A stretch of DNA of 51,499 nucleotides from Nevskia sp. (GCF_023266035.1 NZ_JAHFRY010000012.1:1-51499), one strand, 5' to 3'. Counted from the first letter of the stretch, positions 17,609 to 29,619 are shown. The notes: generated by a model from the sequence alone, not told the origin. A program made the numbers and translations.

Positions 17609-18361
17609 CTGTCACCCCGGATCGCCATCGTCGACGACGACCCGCTGCTGCGTGAACTGCTGGTCGATTACCTGGCGGGCCAGGGCTATTCGGCGTTGCC
17701 CTGCGACGGTGGCGCCAGCCTGCGCGACCTGTTCGCGAGCAGCCCGCCGGACTGCGTGATCCTCGATCTGGTGATGCCCGATGAAGACGGCCTGAGCGTG
17801 CTGCGCTGGTTGCGCGCCGGCTCCGATGTGCCCTTGATCATGCTGACCAGCAGCGATGCGCTGGCCGATCGCATCGTCGGTCTCGAACTCGGTGCCGACG
17901 ATTACGTTGCCAAGCCTGCCGATCTGCGTGAACTGCTGGCCCGCGTGCGCAGCGTGCTGCGCCGGCATCGGCCGGCGGTGGCCGCGCCGCCAGCATCAGA
18001 CGCGGCGCAGGGCATGCTGGCGGAAGACAGCGCGCGCTGGTTCGGCCGCTGGCGGCTCGATCGGGCACGGCGCCGCCTGGTTGATTCGACGGGCGATATC
18101 CTGCTGATCACCGGCGCGGAGTTCGGCCTGCTGTGCGCGTTCGCCGAGCATCCGAACGTGATCCTGTCGCGCGACAAGCTGCTGATGCTGTCCGGCACCG
18201 ATCCCGGCGAAGTGTTCGATCGCGCGATCGATCTGCGCATCACCCGGCTGCGCAGGAAGATCGAACCGATCCCCGGCGACCCGACCGTGATCCGCACTGT
18301 GCGCGGCCACGGCGGCGGCTACCAGTACCTGCTCTCGAACGGCCCCAACCACGGCCACTGA
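17609..18361 (+). CDS. OmpR-family response regulator, probable CTG start
   Basis: A 250-residue DNA-binding response regulator. The receiver has the acid pocket IVDDDP (Asp9-Asp11), phospho-Asp53 in ILDLVMPDEDG, and the Lys of YVAKPAD. A winged-helix domain occupies about 145-245, with the usual VRGHGGGYQY end. The start is odd: the receiver's first strand is encoded from 17615 on, but the only upstream start codons in frame are CTG (17603, 17609), and 17609 has a perfectly spaced AGAGGAG. A TTG at 17696 would delete the acid pocket and is unlikely. Either a real CTG start or a one-base error linking to the ATG at 17568 is possible. Its position behind the hybrid kinase makes it the likely end receiver of that relay. 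Confidence 0.88.
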   Translation: MSPRIAIVDDDPLLRELLVDYLAGQGYSALPCDGGASLRDLFASSPPDCVILDLVMPDEDGLSVLRWLRAGSDVPLIMLTSSDALADRIVGLELGADDYVAKPADLRELLARVRSVLRRHRPAVAAPPASDAAQGMLAEDSARWFGRWRLDRARRRLVDSTGDILLITGAEFGLLCAFAEHPNVILSRDKLLMLSGTDPGEVFDRAIDLRITRLRRKIEPIPGDPTVIRTVRGHGGGYQYLLSNGPNHGH

Positions 18362-18375
18362 TACTGACACTGACC

Positions 18376-18828
18376 ATGAACCGCCACCCGAACCTGCTCG
18401 ACACTCCTGCCGACATCAGCGCGCTGCTGGCGGCGACGCGGCGCATCGCCGTGCTCGGCATCAAGCCGGAATCGCATGACGATCAGCCAGCGCATTACGT
18501 GCCGGCAGCACTGGCGGCGGCCGGTTACCAGATCGTGCCGGTGCCGGTCTATTACCGCGACGTCACCAGCATCCTCGGTCAGCCGGTCTATCGGCGGCTG
18601 GTCGATGTGCCGGGGCCGATCGATCTGGTCGACGTGTTCCGCTTGCCGGCCGCCTTGCCTGGTCATCTCGACGATCTGCTCGCTGCCAAGCCACGCGCGG
18701 TCTGGTTGCAGACCGGCATTCGCGACGATGTCTTTGCCATGACGCTGGCCGAGGCCGGCATCCTGGTCGTGCAGGATCGCTGCCTGATGGTCGAGCAGCA
18801 GCGGCGCGGCGCGCGGCCGGCAATTTGA
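18376..18828 (+). CDS. CoA-binding domain protein (YccU-like)
   Basis: A 150-residue stand-alone CoA-binding protein of the YccU family. The Rossmann-type start IAVLGIKPESHDDQP, the VPVYYRD segment and VWLQTGI...QDRCLMVEQQR are the hallmarks of the family. It resembles the nucleotide-binding part of succinyl-CoA synthetase alpha, but its own function is unsettled. The open frame extends far upstream inside the regulator gene; the ATG at 18376, 14 bp behind the regulator stop, gives the family's normal length and N-terminus. No link with the phosphorelay is evident beyond position. Confidence 0.85.
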   Translation: MNRHPNLLDTPADISALLAATRRIAVLGIKPESHDDQPAHYVPAALAAAGYQIVPVPVYYRDVTSILGQPVYRRLVDVPGPIDLVDVFRLPAALPGHLDDLLAAKPRAVWLQTGIRDDVFAMTLAEAGILVVQDRCLMVEQQRRGARPAI

Positions 18829-18955
18829 CGCCCGGGACGACGCGGGCGGGGTGGCCGGAACCTCGGGCTTATACTGCGCGGCCTGATTCCCGTGCCTGTG
18901 CCATGCCCGCCTGCTGTTCGAACCCATCGCCATTCGCTGTGCCCCGGTCTCGCCG

Positions 18956-19624
18956 ATGAGCGACAGCAAGCATCCGCACAGCGAAAAGCGCCTGCGCGCA
19001 GGGCTGGAACGCTTCGGGTTGGACGTGGGCCTGACCGAGCCGCTGATGCGTTACCTCGGCGAACTGGAGAAATGGAACGCCACCTACAACCTGAGCGGCA
19101 TCAAGTTCGTCGACGAGATGGTTACCCGCCATGTCTTCGATTCGCTCGCGGTGTTGCAGGCGCTGCCGGCTTACGCGCCCGGTGCGCGGATGCTCGATGC
19201 CGGCAGCGGCGCCGGCATTCCGGGCCTGATCCTGGCGATCGTCCGGCCTGATTTGAACGTCACGACGCTCGATTCCGCCGGCAAGAAAGCCCGCTTCATG
19301 CGCCATGTGATCCGCACCATGGCACTGCCGAATGCCGAAGTGTTCGAAGGCCGCGCCGAGGATCATCAGCCGGCCGAGCCGTACCCGCTGATCATCAGCC
19401 GCGCGTTCGCCAGCCTCGCCGACTATATCGGCGTGACCGAGCATCTCGGTGGCGCTGACACCCGCTGGCTATCGATGAAGGCGCATGTCGATACGGCAGA
19501 GAAAGCCGGCCTGCCGGCGGGCTTCGCGATCGAGTCGACCCATCGCCTGCTGGTGCCCGGCCTCGATGAGATGCGCCAGTTGCTGATCATCGGCCGCAGG
19601 CCTGCTGCCGACGCCGTGCTGTAG
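18956..19624 (+). CDS. rsmG: 16S rRNA (guanine-N7)-methyltransferase RsmG
   Basis: A 222-residue SAM-dependent methyltransferase (GidB) that makes m7G527 in 16S rRNA, the mark whose loss gives low-level streptomycin resistance. The SAM motif LDAGSGAGIPG is at 79-90. The N-terminal EKWNATYNLSG stretch is a family signature. Length and order rsmG-parA-parB are typical of many bacterial origin regions, but mnmG (gidA), which usually precedes rsmG, is absent: the neighbour upstream is the CoA-binding protein. A TATACT box at 18870-18875 may be its -10 element, with no convincing -35. Confidence 0.95.
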   Translation: MSDSKHPHSEKRLRAGLERFGLDVGLTEPLMRYLGELEKWNATYNLSGIKFVDEMVTRHVFDSLAVLQALPAYAPGARMLDAGSGAGIPGLILAIVRPDLNVTTLDSAGKKARFMRHVIRTMALPNAEVFEGRAEDHQPAEPYPLIISRAFASLADYIGVTEHLGGADTRWLSMKAHVDTAEKAGLPAGFAIESTHRLLVPGLDEMRQLLIIGRRPAADAVL

Positions 19625-19659
19625 CCTGTTACGCACCCGCTCTCCGTTCACCGAACTCA

Positions 19660-20451
19660 ATGACCCGCATCATCGCGATCGCCAACCAGAAAGGCGGCGT
19701 CGGCAAGACCACGACGACCATCAACCTCGCGGCTTCGCTGGCGGCGACGCGGCGGCGCGTGCTGCTGGTCGATCTCGATGCCCAGGGCAATGCGACGATG
19801 GGCTGCGGCGTCGACAAGTACCGCCTGCTCTACAGCGTTCGCGACGTGCTGCTCGAAGCGGTCACGCCGCAGGCGGTGATCATTCATCCCGAAGGCCTCG
19901 GCTTCGGCGTGATGCCGGCCAATGCCGACATGACCGAAGCCGAAATCAAGCTGCGCGAGATGCCCGCGGGTGATTTCGCGCTGAAGCTGGCGCTGGAATC
20001 GGTGGCCGTCGATTACGACTACATCCTGATCGACTGCCCGCCGGCGCTTTCCAAGCTCACCGTCAATGCTTTCGTCGCCGCCGACGGCGTGCTGATCCCG
20101 ATGCAGTGCGAGTACTACGCGCTTGAAGGGCTCACCGCGCTGGTCGACACGATCAAGAAGATCCAGCGGGTGATCAATCCGCGGCTGGAGATCGAAGGCC
20201 TGCTGCGGACCATGTTCGATCCGCGCAACAACCTGTCGAACGATGTTTCGGCCCAGTTGCTGCAGCACTTCGGCGACAAGGTCTATCGCACCCTGGTGCC
20301 GCGCAACGTGCGCCTGGCCGAAGCGCCCAGTCATGGTCTGCCGGCGATCACCTACGATCCTTCTTCGGCCGGGGCCAAGGCTTATCTGGCGCTGGCCGGG
20401 GAATTGCTGCGTCGCCATGATGGCGGTCAGATGTCTCTGGAAAATCAATAA
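19660..20451 (+). CDS. parA: Chromosome partitioning ATPase ParA (Soj)
   Basis: A 263-residue deviant Walker ATPase. The P-loop KGGVGKTTTT is at 11-20 with the signature Lys11; LLVDLDAQGNAT and ILIDCPPAL supply the Walker A' and B acids. Such a short ParA lacking an N-terminal DNA-binding domain is the chromosomal Soj type. It moves ParB-parS complexes along the nucleoid. It lies 35 bp behind rsmG, and its TAA directly abuts the parB ATG without a gap. Confidence 0.95.
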   Translation: MTRIIAIANQKGGVGKTTTTINLAASLAATRRRVLLVDLDAQGNATMGCGVDKYRLLYSVRDVLLEAVTPQAVIIHPEGLGFGVMPANADMTEAEIKLREMPAGDFALKLALESVAVDYDYILIDCPPALSKLTVNAFVAADGVLIPMQCEYYALEGLTALVDTIKKIQRVINPRLEIEGLLRTMFDPRNNLSNDVSAQLLQHFGDKVYRTLVPRNVRLAEAPSHGLPAITYDPSSAGAKAYLALAGELLRRHDGGQMSLENQ

Positions 20452-21297
20452 ATGTCGGTCAAGAAACGGGGGTTGGGCCGCAGTCTCGACGCGCTGCTCG
20501 GCAGTTCGCAGCCGCAGGCGGTGGAAACGGCGGGCGATGAGCTGCGCGAACTGGCGCTGGATAGTCTGGTCGCCGGCCGCCATCAGCCGCGGCGCAGTTT
20601 CGATCAGAGCCAGCTCGAAGCGCTGGCCGAATCGATCAAGGCGCAGGGTGTGGTGCAGCCGATCATCGTTCGCGAGATCGAAGGCGGCCAGCACGAGATC
20701 GTGGCCGGTGAACGGCGCTGGCGGGCGGCGAAGCTGGCCGGTCTGTCGGTCATTCCGGCTGTGGTCCGCAAGATGGAAGACCGCGCGGCGATGGCGGTGG
20801 CGCTGGTCGAGAACATCCAGCGCGCCGATCTGAACCCGCTCGAAGAAGCCGAAGCGCTGCGCCGGCTGATCGATGATTGCGGTCTGACTCATGAACAGGC
20901 GGCCGAAGCGGTCGGCAAGTCACGCGCTTCGATCTCGAACCTGCTGCGCCTGATCGATCTCGATGCAGGCGTTCAGATGATGGTTCGCAACGGCCTGATC
21001 TCGCTCGGCCACGCCAAGGTGCTGATGGGCGCCACGGCCAGCCGGCAGGCGGAACTGGCGAAGCAGGTGGTCGAACGCGAACTGACCGTGCGCCAGACCG
21101 AAGCCCTGCTGATGGCTACCTCGCGACCGCCGGCGGCTGCACCTGCGCCGCTGCCGCCGTCGCCGATCGCCAGCGAAATCGGCGAACGCATCGGCTTGCC
21201 GGTGACCTTGACCCAGTCTCCGCGTGGCAAGGGCAAGCTGGTGATCTCGTTCGACAACAACGCGCAGCTGCAGCAGGTGTTGAAGCTGCTGCGCTGA
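20452..21297 (+). CDS. parB: Chromosome partitioning protein ParB (Spo0J)
   Basis: A 281-residue ParB. The N-terminal CTPase domain contains the GERRWRA motif at 86-92; a helix-turn-helix (about 140-185, EQAAEAVGKSRASISNLLRL) recognises parS; the C-terminal 50 residues form the dimer domain. The start MSVKKRGLGRSLDALLG is the family's ParA-interacting tail. I read the intergenic regions for the parS consensus and found no good copy, so the sites must lie outside the window or diverge. The start codon is fixed by its contact with the parA stop. Confidence 0.95.
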   Translation: MSVKKRGLGRSLDALLGSSQPQAVETAGDELRELALDSLVAGRHQPRRSFDQSQLEALAESIKAQGVVQPIIVREIEGGQHEIVAGERRWRAAKLAGLSVIPAVVRKMEDRAAMAVALVENIQRADLNPLEEAEALRRLIDDCGLTHEQAAEAVGKSRASISNLLRLIDLDAGVQMMVRNGLISLGHAKVLMGATASRQAELAKQVVERELTVRQTEALLMATSRPPAAAPAPLPPSPIASEIGERIGLPVTLTQSPRGKGKLVISFDNNAQLQQVLKLLR

Positions 21298-21410
21298 AGT
21301 CTGCAGTGGGGCCGAAGCACACTGGCCCAAAGGTAATCTCTCGTTTCGCAAGGCACTGCGTACACTGCGGCGGCGCAGCATCCCGCGCTGAACCGATACG
21401 AGACTCGCCC

Positions 21411-22196
21411 ATGTCGCCATACAAGACCGCTCTGATCACCGGAGCCTCCAGCGGCATCGGTGCTGCCTTCGCCGCAGCACTCGCCCGGTCCGGTACCGAT
21501 CTGATCCTGGTCGCCCGTTCCGAAGACAAGCTGCGCGCACTGGCCGGCGAGCTGACCCGCGAAACCGGTCGCAACATCCAGGTAATCGCTGCCGATCTGT
21601 CGAAGCCGGAATGCGGGTCCAAGCTCAAGAAGGCGGTCGATGCACTGGAAATGCACGTCGATCTGCTGATCAACAACGCCGGCTTCGGCACCACCGGTGC
21701 GTTCGAGAAGCAGGACGCGGGCCGTGAAGCCGAAGAAATCCGCCTCAATGCGGCCGCGGTTGTCGATCTCGCCCATGCCTTCCTGCCGGCGATGCTGGAA
21801 GCCAAGCACGGCGGCATCATCAATATCGCCTCATCGGCCGCGTTCCAGCCGATGCCGTACTTCGCCGTCTATGCTGCGACCAAGGCCTTCGTCTATTCGT
21901 TCAGTGATGCGCTGTGGGAAGAAGTGCGCGGCCGCGGCGTGCACGTGATGGCGGTCTGCCCGGGACCGGTCGATACCGGCTTCTTTGAAGCGACCGGCGC
22001 TCACAACCTGCGCAAGAAAGTGCCAGCCGGAACCATGGTGTCGGCGGAAACCGTGGTCGATGCCGCTCTCGATGGTCTGGCGGGCCGCAGCCGCCTCGTG
22101 GTGCCGGGCGGATTGATGAAAATCAGCGCGGCGGCGAGCGCCCTCGTGCCGCGTGCGCTGATGACCCGCCTGGTCGGCCGCTTGATGAAGCGCTGA
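21411..22196 (+). CDS. Short-chain dehydrogenase/reductase
   Basis: A 261-residue classical SDR. The NAD(P)-binding TGASSGIG is at 10-17, NNAG at 88-91, catalytic Ser141/142 in NIASSAA, and YAATK with Tyr154 and Lys158. The sequence FLPAMLEAKHGGIINIAS and the C-terminus resemble the YqjQ/DltE-like group, whose substrates are mostly unknown. An Arg at the end of beta-2 (VARSEDKL) suggests NADPH. The frame is open upstream to 21306, but the ATG at 21411 gives the correct N-terminus. It lies between parB and the atp operon, with no sign of functional linkage to either. Confidence 0.88.
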   Translation: MSPYKTALITGASSGIGAAFAAALARSGTDLILVARSEDKLRALAGELTRETGRNIQVIAADLSKPECGSKLKKAVDALEMHVDLLINNAGFGTTGAFEKQDAGREAEEIRLNAAAVVDLAHAFLPAMLEAKHGGIINIASSAAFQPMPYFAVYAATKAFVYSFSDALWEEVRGRGVHVMAVCPGPVDTGFFEATGAHNLRKKVPAGTMVSAETVVDAALDGLAGRSRLVVPGGLMKISAAASALVPRALMTRLVGRLMKR

Positions 22197-22521
22197 AACC
22201 TGCTGCCGAGCGCCGGTCTTCAAGCCGTCGTCTGTCACGAAGCTGGTGCAGTTCGACGGTATCGATCACGGCAGCCTGATTGCCGCAACGCACCATTTCT
22301 CGCCTTTACGGTTATTTGGCGTCCTTTGGACATGGTTCTGATCTGCACCAGAAGTCTCACATCGGTGACAATTTGCATCGGCATGACGGAGCCTATGAAA
22401 AACGTAATGCGCGACGATTGCAGGGATTTCAGGACGTAATGGTTGAAGATCGGCGTTGTTGCTGCGTATACTCCGCGCGCTTCGACGCCTCCCGGCGCTC
22501 ATTGCGGAGCTCATAGCTCGC
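22197..22521 (+). other. 325-bp AT-richer control region ahead of the atp operon
   Basis: The longest gene-free stretch in the window. From about 22290 to 22470 it is clearly AT-richer than its surroundings and contains no plausible gene. It carries a sigma70-like promoter near its 3' end, followed by about 50 bp of leader to the atpI start. No rho-independent terminator for the preceding SDR gene is visible. Confidence 0.6.
22443..22472 (+). promoter_or_regulatory. Sigma70-type promoter of the atp operon
   Basis: TTGAAG at 22443-22448 and TATACT at 22467-22472 are separated by 18 bp and match the sigma70 consensus at five and five positions or nearly so. Transcription would begin near 22480, about 40 nt before the atpI ATG. 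It is the only good promoter-like pair seen in the gap. Confidence 0.55.
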
Positions 22522-24052
<1,531 letters not shown>

Positions 24053-24100
24053 AGCGCGCTGTCTGAAGGCTGTTTGATCCTCTTTTACGGAGCCTAAGCG

Positions 24101-24574
24101 ATGCAGGCCAGTATTCCATCCATCGTCGGCCAGATGATCGTGTTCGCGATCTTCGTCTGGTTCACGATGAAGTTCGTATGGCCGCCGATCACGAAGGCCC
24201 TCGACGAGCGCCGCGCGCGCATCGTCGACGGTCTGGCTGCGGCGGAGAAGGGTCAGAAAGCGCTGATCGAAGCCTCCTCGCGCGGTGACGAAACTCTGAA
24301 GGCTGCGCGTACGCAGGCTCAGGACATCGTTGCCGCCGCGAACAAGCAGGCGACCCAGATGGTCGAGCAGGCGCGTGCCGATGCCGAGTCCGAAAAGGCT
24401 CGCATCGTCGCCGCCGGCCACTCCGAAGTCGTTCGCGAAGTGACGCAGGCCAAGGATGCGCTGCGCAAGCAGGTCGGTGAGCTGGCGGTTGCCGGTGCCT
24501 CGAAGATCCTGAAGCGCGAGATCAATGCCGGCGCCCACGCCGAGCTGATTGCTGAGCTGGCGGCGAAAGTCTGA
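24101..24574 (+). CDS. atpF: ATP synthase Fo subunit b
   Basis: A 157-residue peripheral stalk subunit: one N-terminal membrane helix (about 5-25), then a long charged, Ala-rich coiled coil that dimerises and reaches F1. The [15 protein letters not shown] start is characteristic. The Shine-Dalgarno is ACGGAGCC, 7 nt from ATG. The TGA overlaps the atpH ATG by one base (TGATG). Confidence 0.95.
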   Translation: MQASIPSIVGQMIVFAIFVWFTMKFVWPPITKALDERRARIVDGLAAAEKGQKALIEASSRGDETLKAARTQAQDIVAAANKQATQMVEQARADAESEKARIVAAGHSEVVREVTQAKDALRKQVGELAVAGASKILKREINAGAHAELIAELAAKV

Positions 24575-25110
24575 TGGCCGAGCTGAGCACACTGGCGCGG
24601 CCGTACGCGAAAGCGGTGTTCGAGCTCGCGCGCGATGCATCGCGGTTCGGCGACTGGTCGGCGATTCTTCGCGGACTGGCTGACGCGGTCAGCGATCCGG
24701 CGGTGGCTGCTGCCATCGGCCATCCGGCGGTCAGCAAGGGTCAGCTGTCGCAGGCGCTGGTCGAGGCCATCGGCCCGCAGATCGGCGCCGACGGTTCGAA
24801 CCTGCTGCATTTGCTGATCGACAACGGCCGCCTGAAGCTGGCGCCGGCGATCGCTGCCGAGTTCGAAGCGCTGCGCGCCGAGGCCGAGGCGACGATCGAT
24901 GTCGAGATCACCACGGCATCGGTGGTCGAGCCGGCGCGTCTGGCCGAGCTGATCGATGCAGTCGCCAAGCGCCTCAGCCGCAAGTTGAATGTGACCACCA
25001 AGGTCGACGAAAGCCTGCTGGGTGGTGCCGTGATCCGCGCTGGCGATCTGGTCATCGACGGCTCGGCCGTCGGCGAACTGGATCGTTTGCGTCAGCAGCT
25101 GATTGCCTGA
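24574..25110 (+). CDS. atpH: ATP synthase F1 subunit delta
   Basis: A 178-residue OSCP/delta subunit that fixes the b stalk on top of the alpha/beta hexamer. The start LARPYAKAVFELA and the late GGAVIRAGDLVIDGS are family signatures. One-base overlap with atpF makes coupling likely. An 84-bp gap precedes atpA. Confidence 0.95.
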   Translation: MAELSTLARPYAKAVFELARDASRFGDWSAILRGLADAVSDPAVAAAIGHPAVSKGQLSQALVEAIGPQIGADGSNLLHLLIDNGRLKLAPAIAAEFEALRAEAEATIDVEITTASVVEPARLAELIDAVAKRLSRKLNVTTKVDESLLGGAVIRAGDLVIDGSAVGELDRLRQQLIA

Positions 25111-25194
25111 ATCCCCGAACCTCATTCGGCGGATTCGAACTAATTTCCCGGCCTGCCGTGGCCCAAAACGGCGAGCTAGAACCGAGCACATGAC

Positions 25195-26748
25195 ATGCAA
25201 CTGAATCCTTCCGAAATCAGCGACCTGATCAAGAGCCGCATCCAGAATTTCGCGGCCGCGACCGAGGCCCGGAATACCGGCACGATCGTGTCGCTGGCTG
25301 ACGGCATCGTCCGCATCCACGGTCTGTCCGACGCGCTGCAGGGCGAAATGCTCGAGTTCCCGGGCGTCGGCGGCGAGCCGACCTACGGTCTGGCGCTGAA
25401 TCTGGAGCGCGACTCGGTCGGCGCCGTCGTCCTCGGTGACTACAAGCACCTCACCGAAGGCGACACGGTGAAGACCACCGGCCGCATTCTCGAAGTGCCC
25501 GTCGGCCGTGGCCTGCTCGGCCGCGTCGTCGATGCGCTCGGTCGTCCGATCGACGGCAAGGGTCCGATCGTCAGCGACGGCACCAGCCCGATCGAAAAGA
25601 TCGCTCCGGGTGTCATCGCCCGTCAGTCGGTCGATGAACCGGTGCAGACCGGCTACAAGGCCGTCGACGCGATGATCCCGATCGGCCGCGGCCAGCGCGA
25701 ACTGATCATCGGCGACCGCCAGACCGGCAAGACCGCGATGGCGATCGACGCGATCATCAACCAGAAGTCCACCGGCATTAAGTGCGTCTACGTCGCCATC
25801 GGCCAGAAGGCTTCGTCGATCGCCAACGTCGTCCGCAAGCTGGAAGAGAACAATGCGCTGGCGCACACCATCGTCGTCGCCGCTGCGGCGTCCGATGCGG
25901 CTGCGCTGCAGTTCGTCGCGCCGTACTCCGGCTGCACCATGGGCGAATATTTCCGTGACCGTGGCGAAGATGCGCTGATCGTTTATGACGATCTCTCCAA
26001 GCAGGCCGTTGCCTACCGTCAGGTGTCGCTGCTGCTGAAGCGCCCGCCGGGCCGTGAAGCCTACCCGGGCGACGTCTTCTATCTGCACTCCCGTCTGCTC
26101 GAGCGTGCGGCCCGCGTCAACGCCGATTACGTCGAAAAGTTCACCAACGGTGCGGTGAAGGGCAAGACCGGCTCGCTGACCGCGCTGCCGATCATCGAAA
26201 CCCAGGCGGGTGACGTCTCGGCCTTCGTGCCGACCAACGTGATCTCGATCACCGACGGCCAGATCTTCCTCGAAACCGATCTGTTCAATGCCGGCATCCG
26301 TCCCGCCATGAACGCCGGTATCTCGGTGTCGCGCGTCGGTGGTGCGGCCCAGACCAAGGTGATCAAGAAGCTGTCGGGCGGCATCAAGCTGGCGCTCGCC
26401 CAGTACCGTGAACTCGCGGCGTTCGCGCAGTTCGCGTCGGATCTGGATGAGGCGACCCGCAAGCAGCTCGAGCGTGGCCAGCGCGTCACCGAACTGATGA
26501 AGCAGAAGCAGTACGCGCCGATGTCGGTCGCCGAAATGGCCGCTTCGCTGTACGCCGCCGAAAAGGGCTTCCTCGATGACGTTGCGGTCGAAAAGATCGG
26601 CGCTTTCGAAGTCGCCATGCAGCAGTTCCTGGCGACCAGCCACAAGCCGCTGCTCGACAAGCTGAACGTCAAGGGCGACTGGAACGATGCGCTGGAAGGC
26701 GAACTGAAGGCCGCGATCACGGCGTTCAAGAAGCAGTCCGCGATCTGA
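25195..26748 (+). CDS. atpA: ATP synthase F1 subunit alpha
   Basis: A 517-residue regulatory, non-catalytic nucleotide-binding subunit. The N-terminal [13 protein letters not shown], the P-loop GDRQTGKT at 173-180 and the C-terminal helical domain are all present. Length is standard. An ATG-like sequence 5 nt upstream (ACATGAC) is out of frame; the start at 25195 yields the conserved N-terminus. Codons are strongly biased to C/G endings, as expected for a highly expressed gene. Confidence 0.97.
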   Translation: MQLNPSEISDLIKSRIQNFAAATEARNTGTIVSLADGIVRIHGLSDALQGEMLEFPGVGGEPTYGLALNLERDSVGAVVLGDYKHLTEGDTVKTTGRILEVPVGRGLLGRVVDALGRPIDGKGPIVSDGTSPIEKIAPGVIARQSVDEPVQTGYKAVDAMIPIGRGQRELIIGDRQTGKTAMAIDAIINQKSTGIKCVYVAIGQKASSIANVVRKLEENNALAHTIVVAAAASDAAALQFVAPYSGCTMGEYFRDRGEDALIVYDDLSKQAVAYRQVSLLLKRPPGREAYPGDVFYLHSRLLERAARVNADYVEKFTNGAVKGKTGSLTALPIIETQAGDVSAFVPTNVISITDGQIFLETDLFNAGIRPAMNAGISVSRVGGAAQTKVIKKLSGGIKLALAQYRELAAFAQFASDLDEATRKQLERGQRVTELMKQKQYAPMSVAEMAASLYAAEKGFLDDVAVEKIGAFEVAMQQFLATSHKPLLDKLNVKGDWNDALEGELKAAITAFKKQSAI

Positions 26749-26786
26749 GTCCGCCAGTCCACCTCTAGGCACGACCGAGAACTACA

Positions 26787-27650
26787 TTGGCAGGCGCAAA
26801 GGAAATCCGCACCAAGATCAAAAGCGTGAAGAACACGCAGAAGATCACGCGCGCGATGGAAAAGGTGGCGATCTCGAAGATGCGCCGCGCCCAGGTCCGC
26901 ATGACTGAAGCGCGTCCGTACGCCGAGAAGATCCGCCGCACCATCGCCCATCTGTCGCAGGCGAACACCGAGATCACCCATCCGTTCATGGCCGAGCGGC
27001 CGGTGAAGCGGATCGGCGTGCTGGTGGTGTCGACCGACCGCGGCCTGTGCGGCGGTCTGAACACCAATCTGTTCCGTGCACTGACCCGCTCGATCCGCGA
27101 ATGGCGCGATCAGGGCCTCGACGTCGAGTACGCCGTCATCGGCAGCAAGGGCCTCGGCTTCTTCCGCCGGGTCGGTGGCAAGGTGGTGGCGCAGAACTCG
27201 CAGCTCGGCGACAAGCCGCATCTCGACCAGCTGCTCGGCTCGATCAAGGTACTGACCGATGCCTACCGCGAAGGCCGTATCGATCGCCTGTATCTGGCCT
27301 CGACGCAGTTCGTCAACACCATGACCCAGCGTCCGGGTGTGCGTCAGGTGCTGCCCGTCGAAGTCGATGCCAACGCGGTCAAGTTGGCCGACAACTGGGA
27401 TTACATCTACGAACCGAACGCCACCGAACTGCTCGATACCGTGCTTCAGCGCTATGTCGAATCGCAGGTCTATCAGGCCGTGGTCGAGAACGTGGCCAGC
27501 GAACAGAGCGCCCGCATGGTCGCGATGAAGGCAGCCACCGATAACGCCGGCAAGATCATCAACGGCTTGCAGCTCGCGTACAACAAGGCCCGTCAGGCCA
27601 GCATCACCAAGGAACTGGCGGAAATTGTCGGCGGCGCCGCAGCAGTCTAA
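26787..27650 (+). CDS. atpG: ATP synthase F1 subunit gamma (TTG start)
   Basis: A 287-residue central rotor shaft. N- and C-terminal helices form the coiled coil inside the hexamer ([20 protein letters not shown] at the start; NAGKIINGL near the end). The start is TTG at 26787, since [11 protein letters not shown] is the conserved beginning and no ATG or GTG lies nearby in frame. A poor start codon would lower output of a one-per-complex subunit between the three-per-complex alpha and beta subunits. Confidence 0.95.
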   Translation: MAGAKEIRTKIKSVKNTQKITRAMEKVAISKMRRAQVRMTEARPYAEKIRRTIAHLSQANTEITHPFMAERPVKRIGVLVVSTDRGLCGGLNTNLFRALTRSIREWRDQGLDVEYAVIGSKGLGFFRRVGGKVVAQNSQLGDKPHLDQLLGSIKVLTDAYREGRIDRLYLASTQFVNTMTQRPGVRQVLPVEVDANAVKLADNWDYIYEPNATELLDTVLQRYVESQVYQAVVENVASEQSARMVAMKAATDNAGKIINGLQLAYNKARQASITKELAEIVGGAAAV

Positions 27651-29108
<1,458 letters not shown>

Positions 29109-29112
29109 TGAA

Positions 29113-29197
29113 GCAGTGGTCAGTGGCTGGTGGCCAGTGGCCAGTTGAAACAGCCGCTGCTTTTACTAGCCACTGATCACGAGCCACTGAGCACTGC
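29113..29197 (+). repeat. Palindromic repeat between atpD and atpC
   Basis: The left part holds two near-tandem GTGG(T/C)CAGTGGC units (29116-29144); the right part holds their inverted copies. GTGGTCAGTGGCT (29116-29128) can pair with AGCCACTGATCAC (29168-29180; one G-U pair) or, as GCAGTGGTCAGTGGCT (29113-29128), with AGCCACTGAGCACTGC (29182-29197; one mismatch). The second option ends 2 nt before the atpC ATG. It looks like an inserted dispersed repeat, and no other copy was noticed in the window. Confidence 0.75.
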
Positions 29198-29199
29198 AT

Positions 29200-29619
29200 A
29201 TGGCAACCATTGAAATCGACATCGTTTCCGCCGAAGGCCAGATCCACCACGGTCAGGCATCGATGGTGTTCGCCCCGGCAGAAATGGGCGAAGTCGGCAT
29301 TGCGCCGCGTCATGCACCCCTGCTGACCCGTCTGAAGCCGGGCGCAGTGCGTGTCAAGCAAGCCGACGGCAGCGAGCAGGCGTTCTTCGTCGGCGGCGGC
29401 ATTCTCGAAGTGCAGCCGCACCTCGTGACCGTGCTCGCCGATACCGCCATCCGTGCCAAGGACTGCGACGAAGCGCTGGCAACTGAAGCGAAGCGTCGTG
29501 CCGAAGAAAAGCTGTCGAACGCCAAGAGCGATGTCGATCTGGCGAAAGCCCAGGCCGAGCTGATTCAGGCTGTCGCGCTTGCCGATTTCCTGACCAAGAT
29601 CAAGAAGTCGACGCACTGA
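29200..29619 (+). CDS. atpC: ATP synthase F1 subunit epsilon
   Basis: A 139-residue rotor-base and inhibitory subunit. The N-terminal beta-sandwich begins [19 protein letters not shown]; a C-terminal two-helix arm (about 90-137, [10 protein letters not shown]) is present and could block ATP hydrolysis. No Shine-Dalgarno is visible: the 20 nt before the ATG are the right arm of a palindromic repeat, so initiation may depend on its folding or on ribosomes arriving from atpD. It is the last gene of the operon. Confidence 0.95.
   Translation: MATIEIDIVSAEGQIHHGQASMVFAPAEMGEVGIAPRHAPLLTRLKPGAVRVKQADGSEQAFFVGGGILEVQPHLVTVLADTAIRAKDCDEALATEAKRRAEEKLSNAKSDVDLAKAQAELIQAVALADFLTKIKKSTH

Noticed and set aside
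24319-26772. An 817-codon open frame on the minus strand opposite atpF, atpH and atpA
   Set aside because: It is the mirror of strongly GC3-biased genes. Its product is rich in Arg, Asp and Gln without any motif, and the plus-strand ATP synthase genes are certain.
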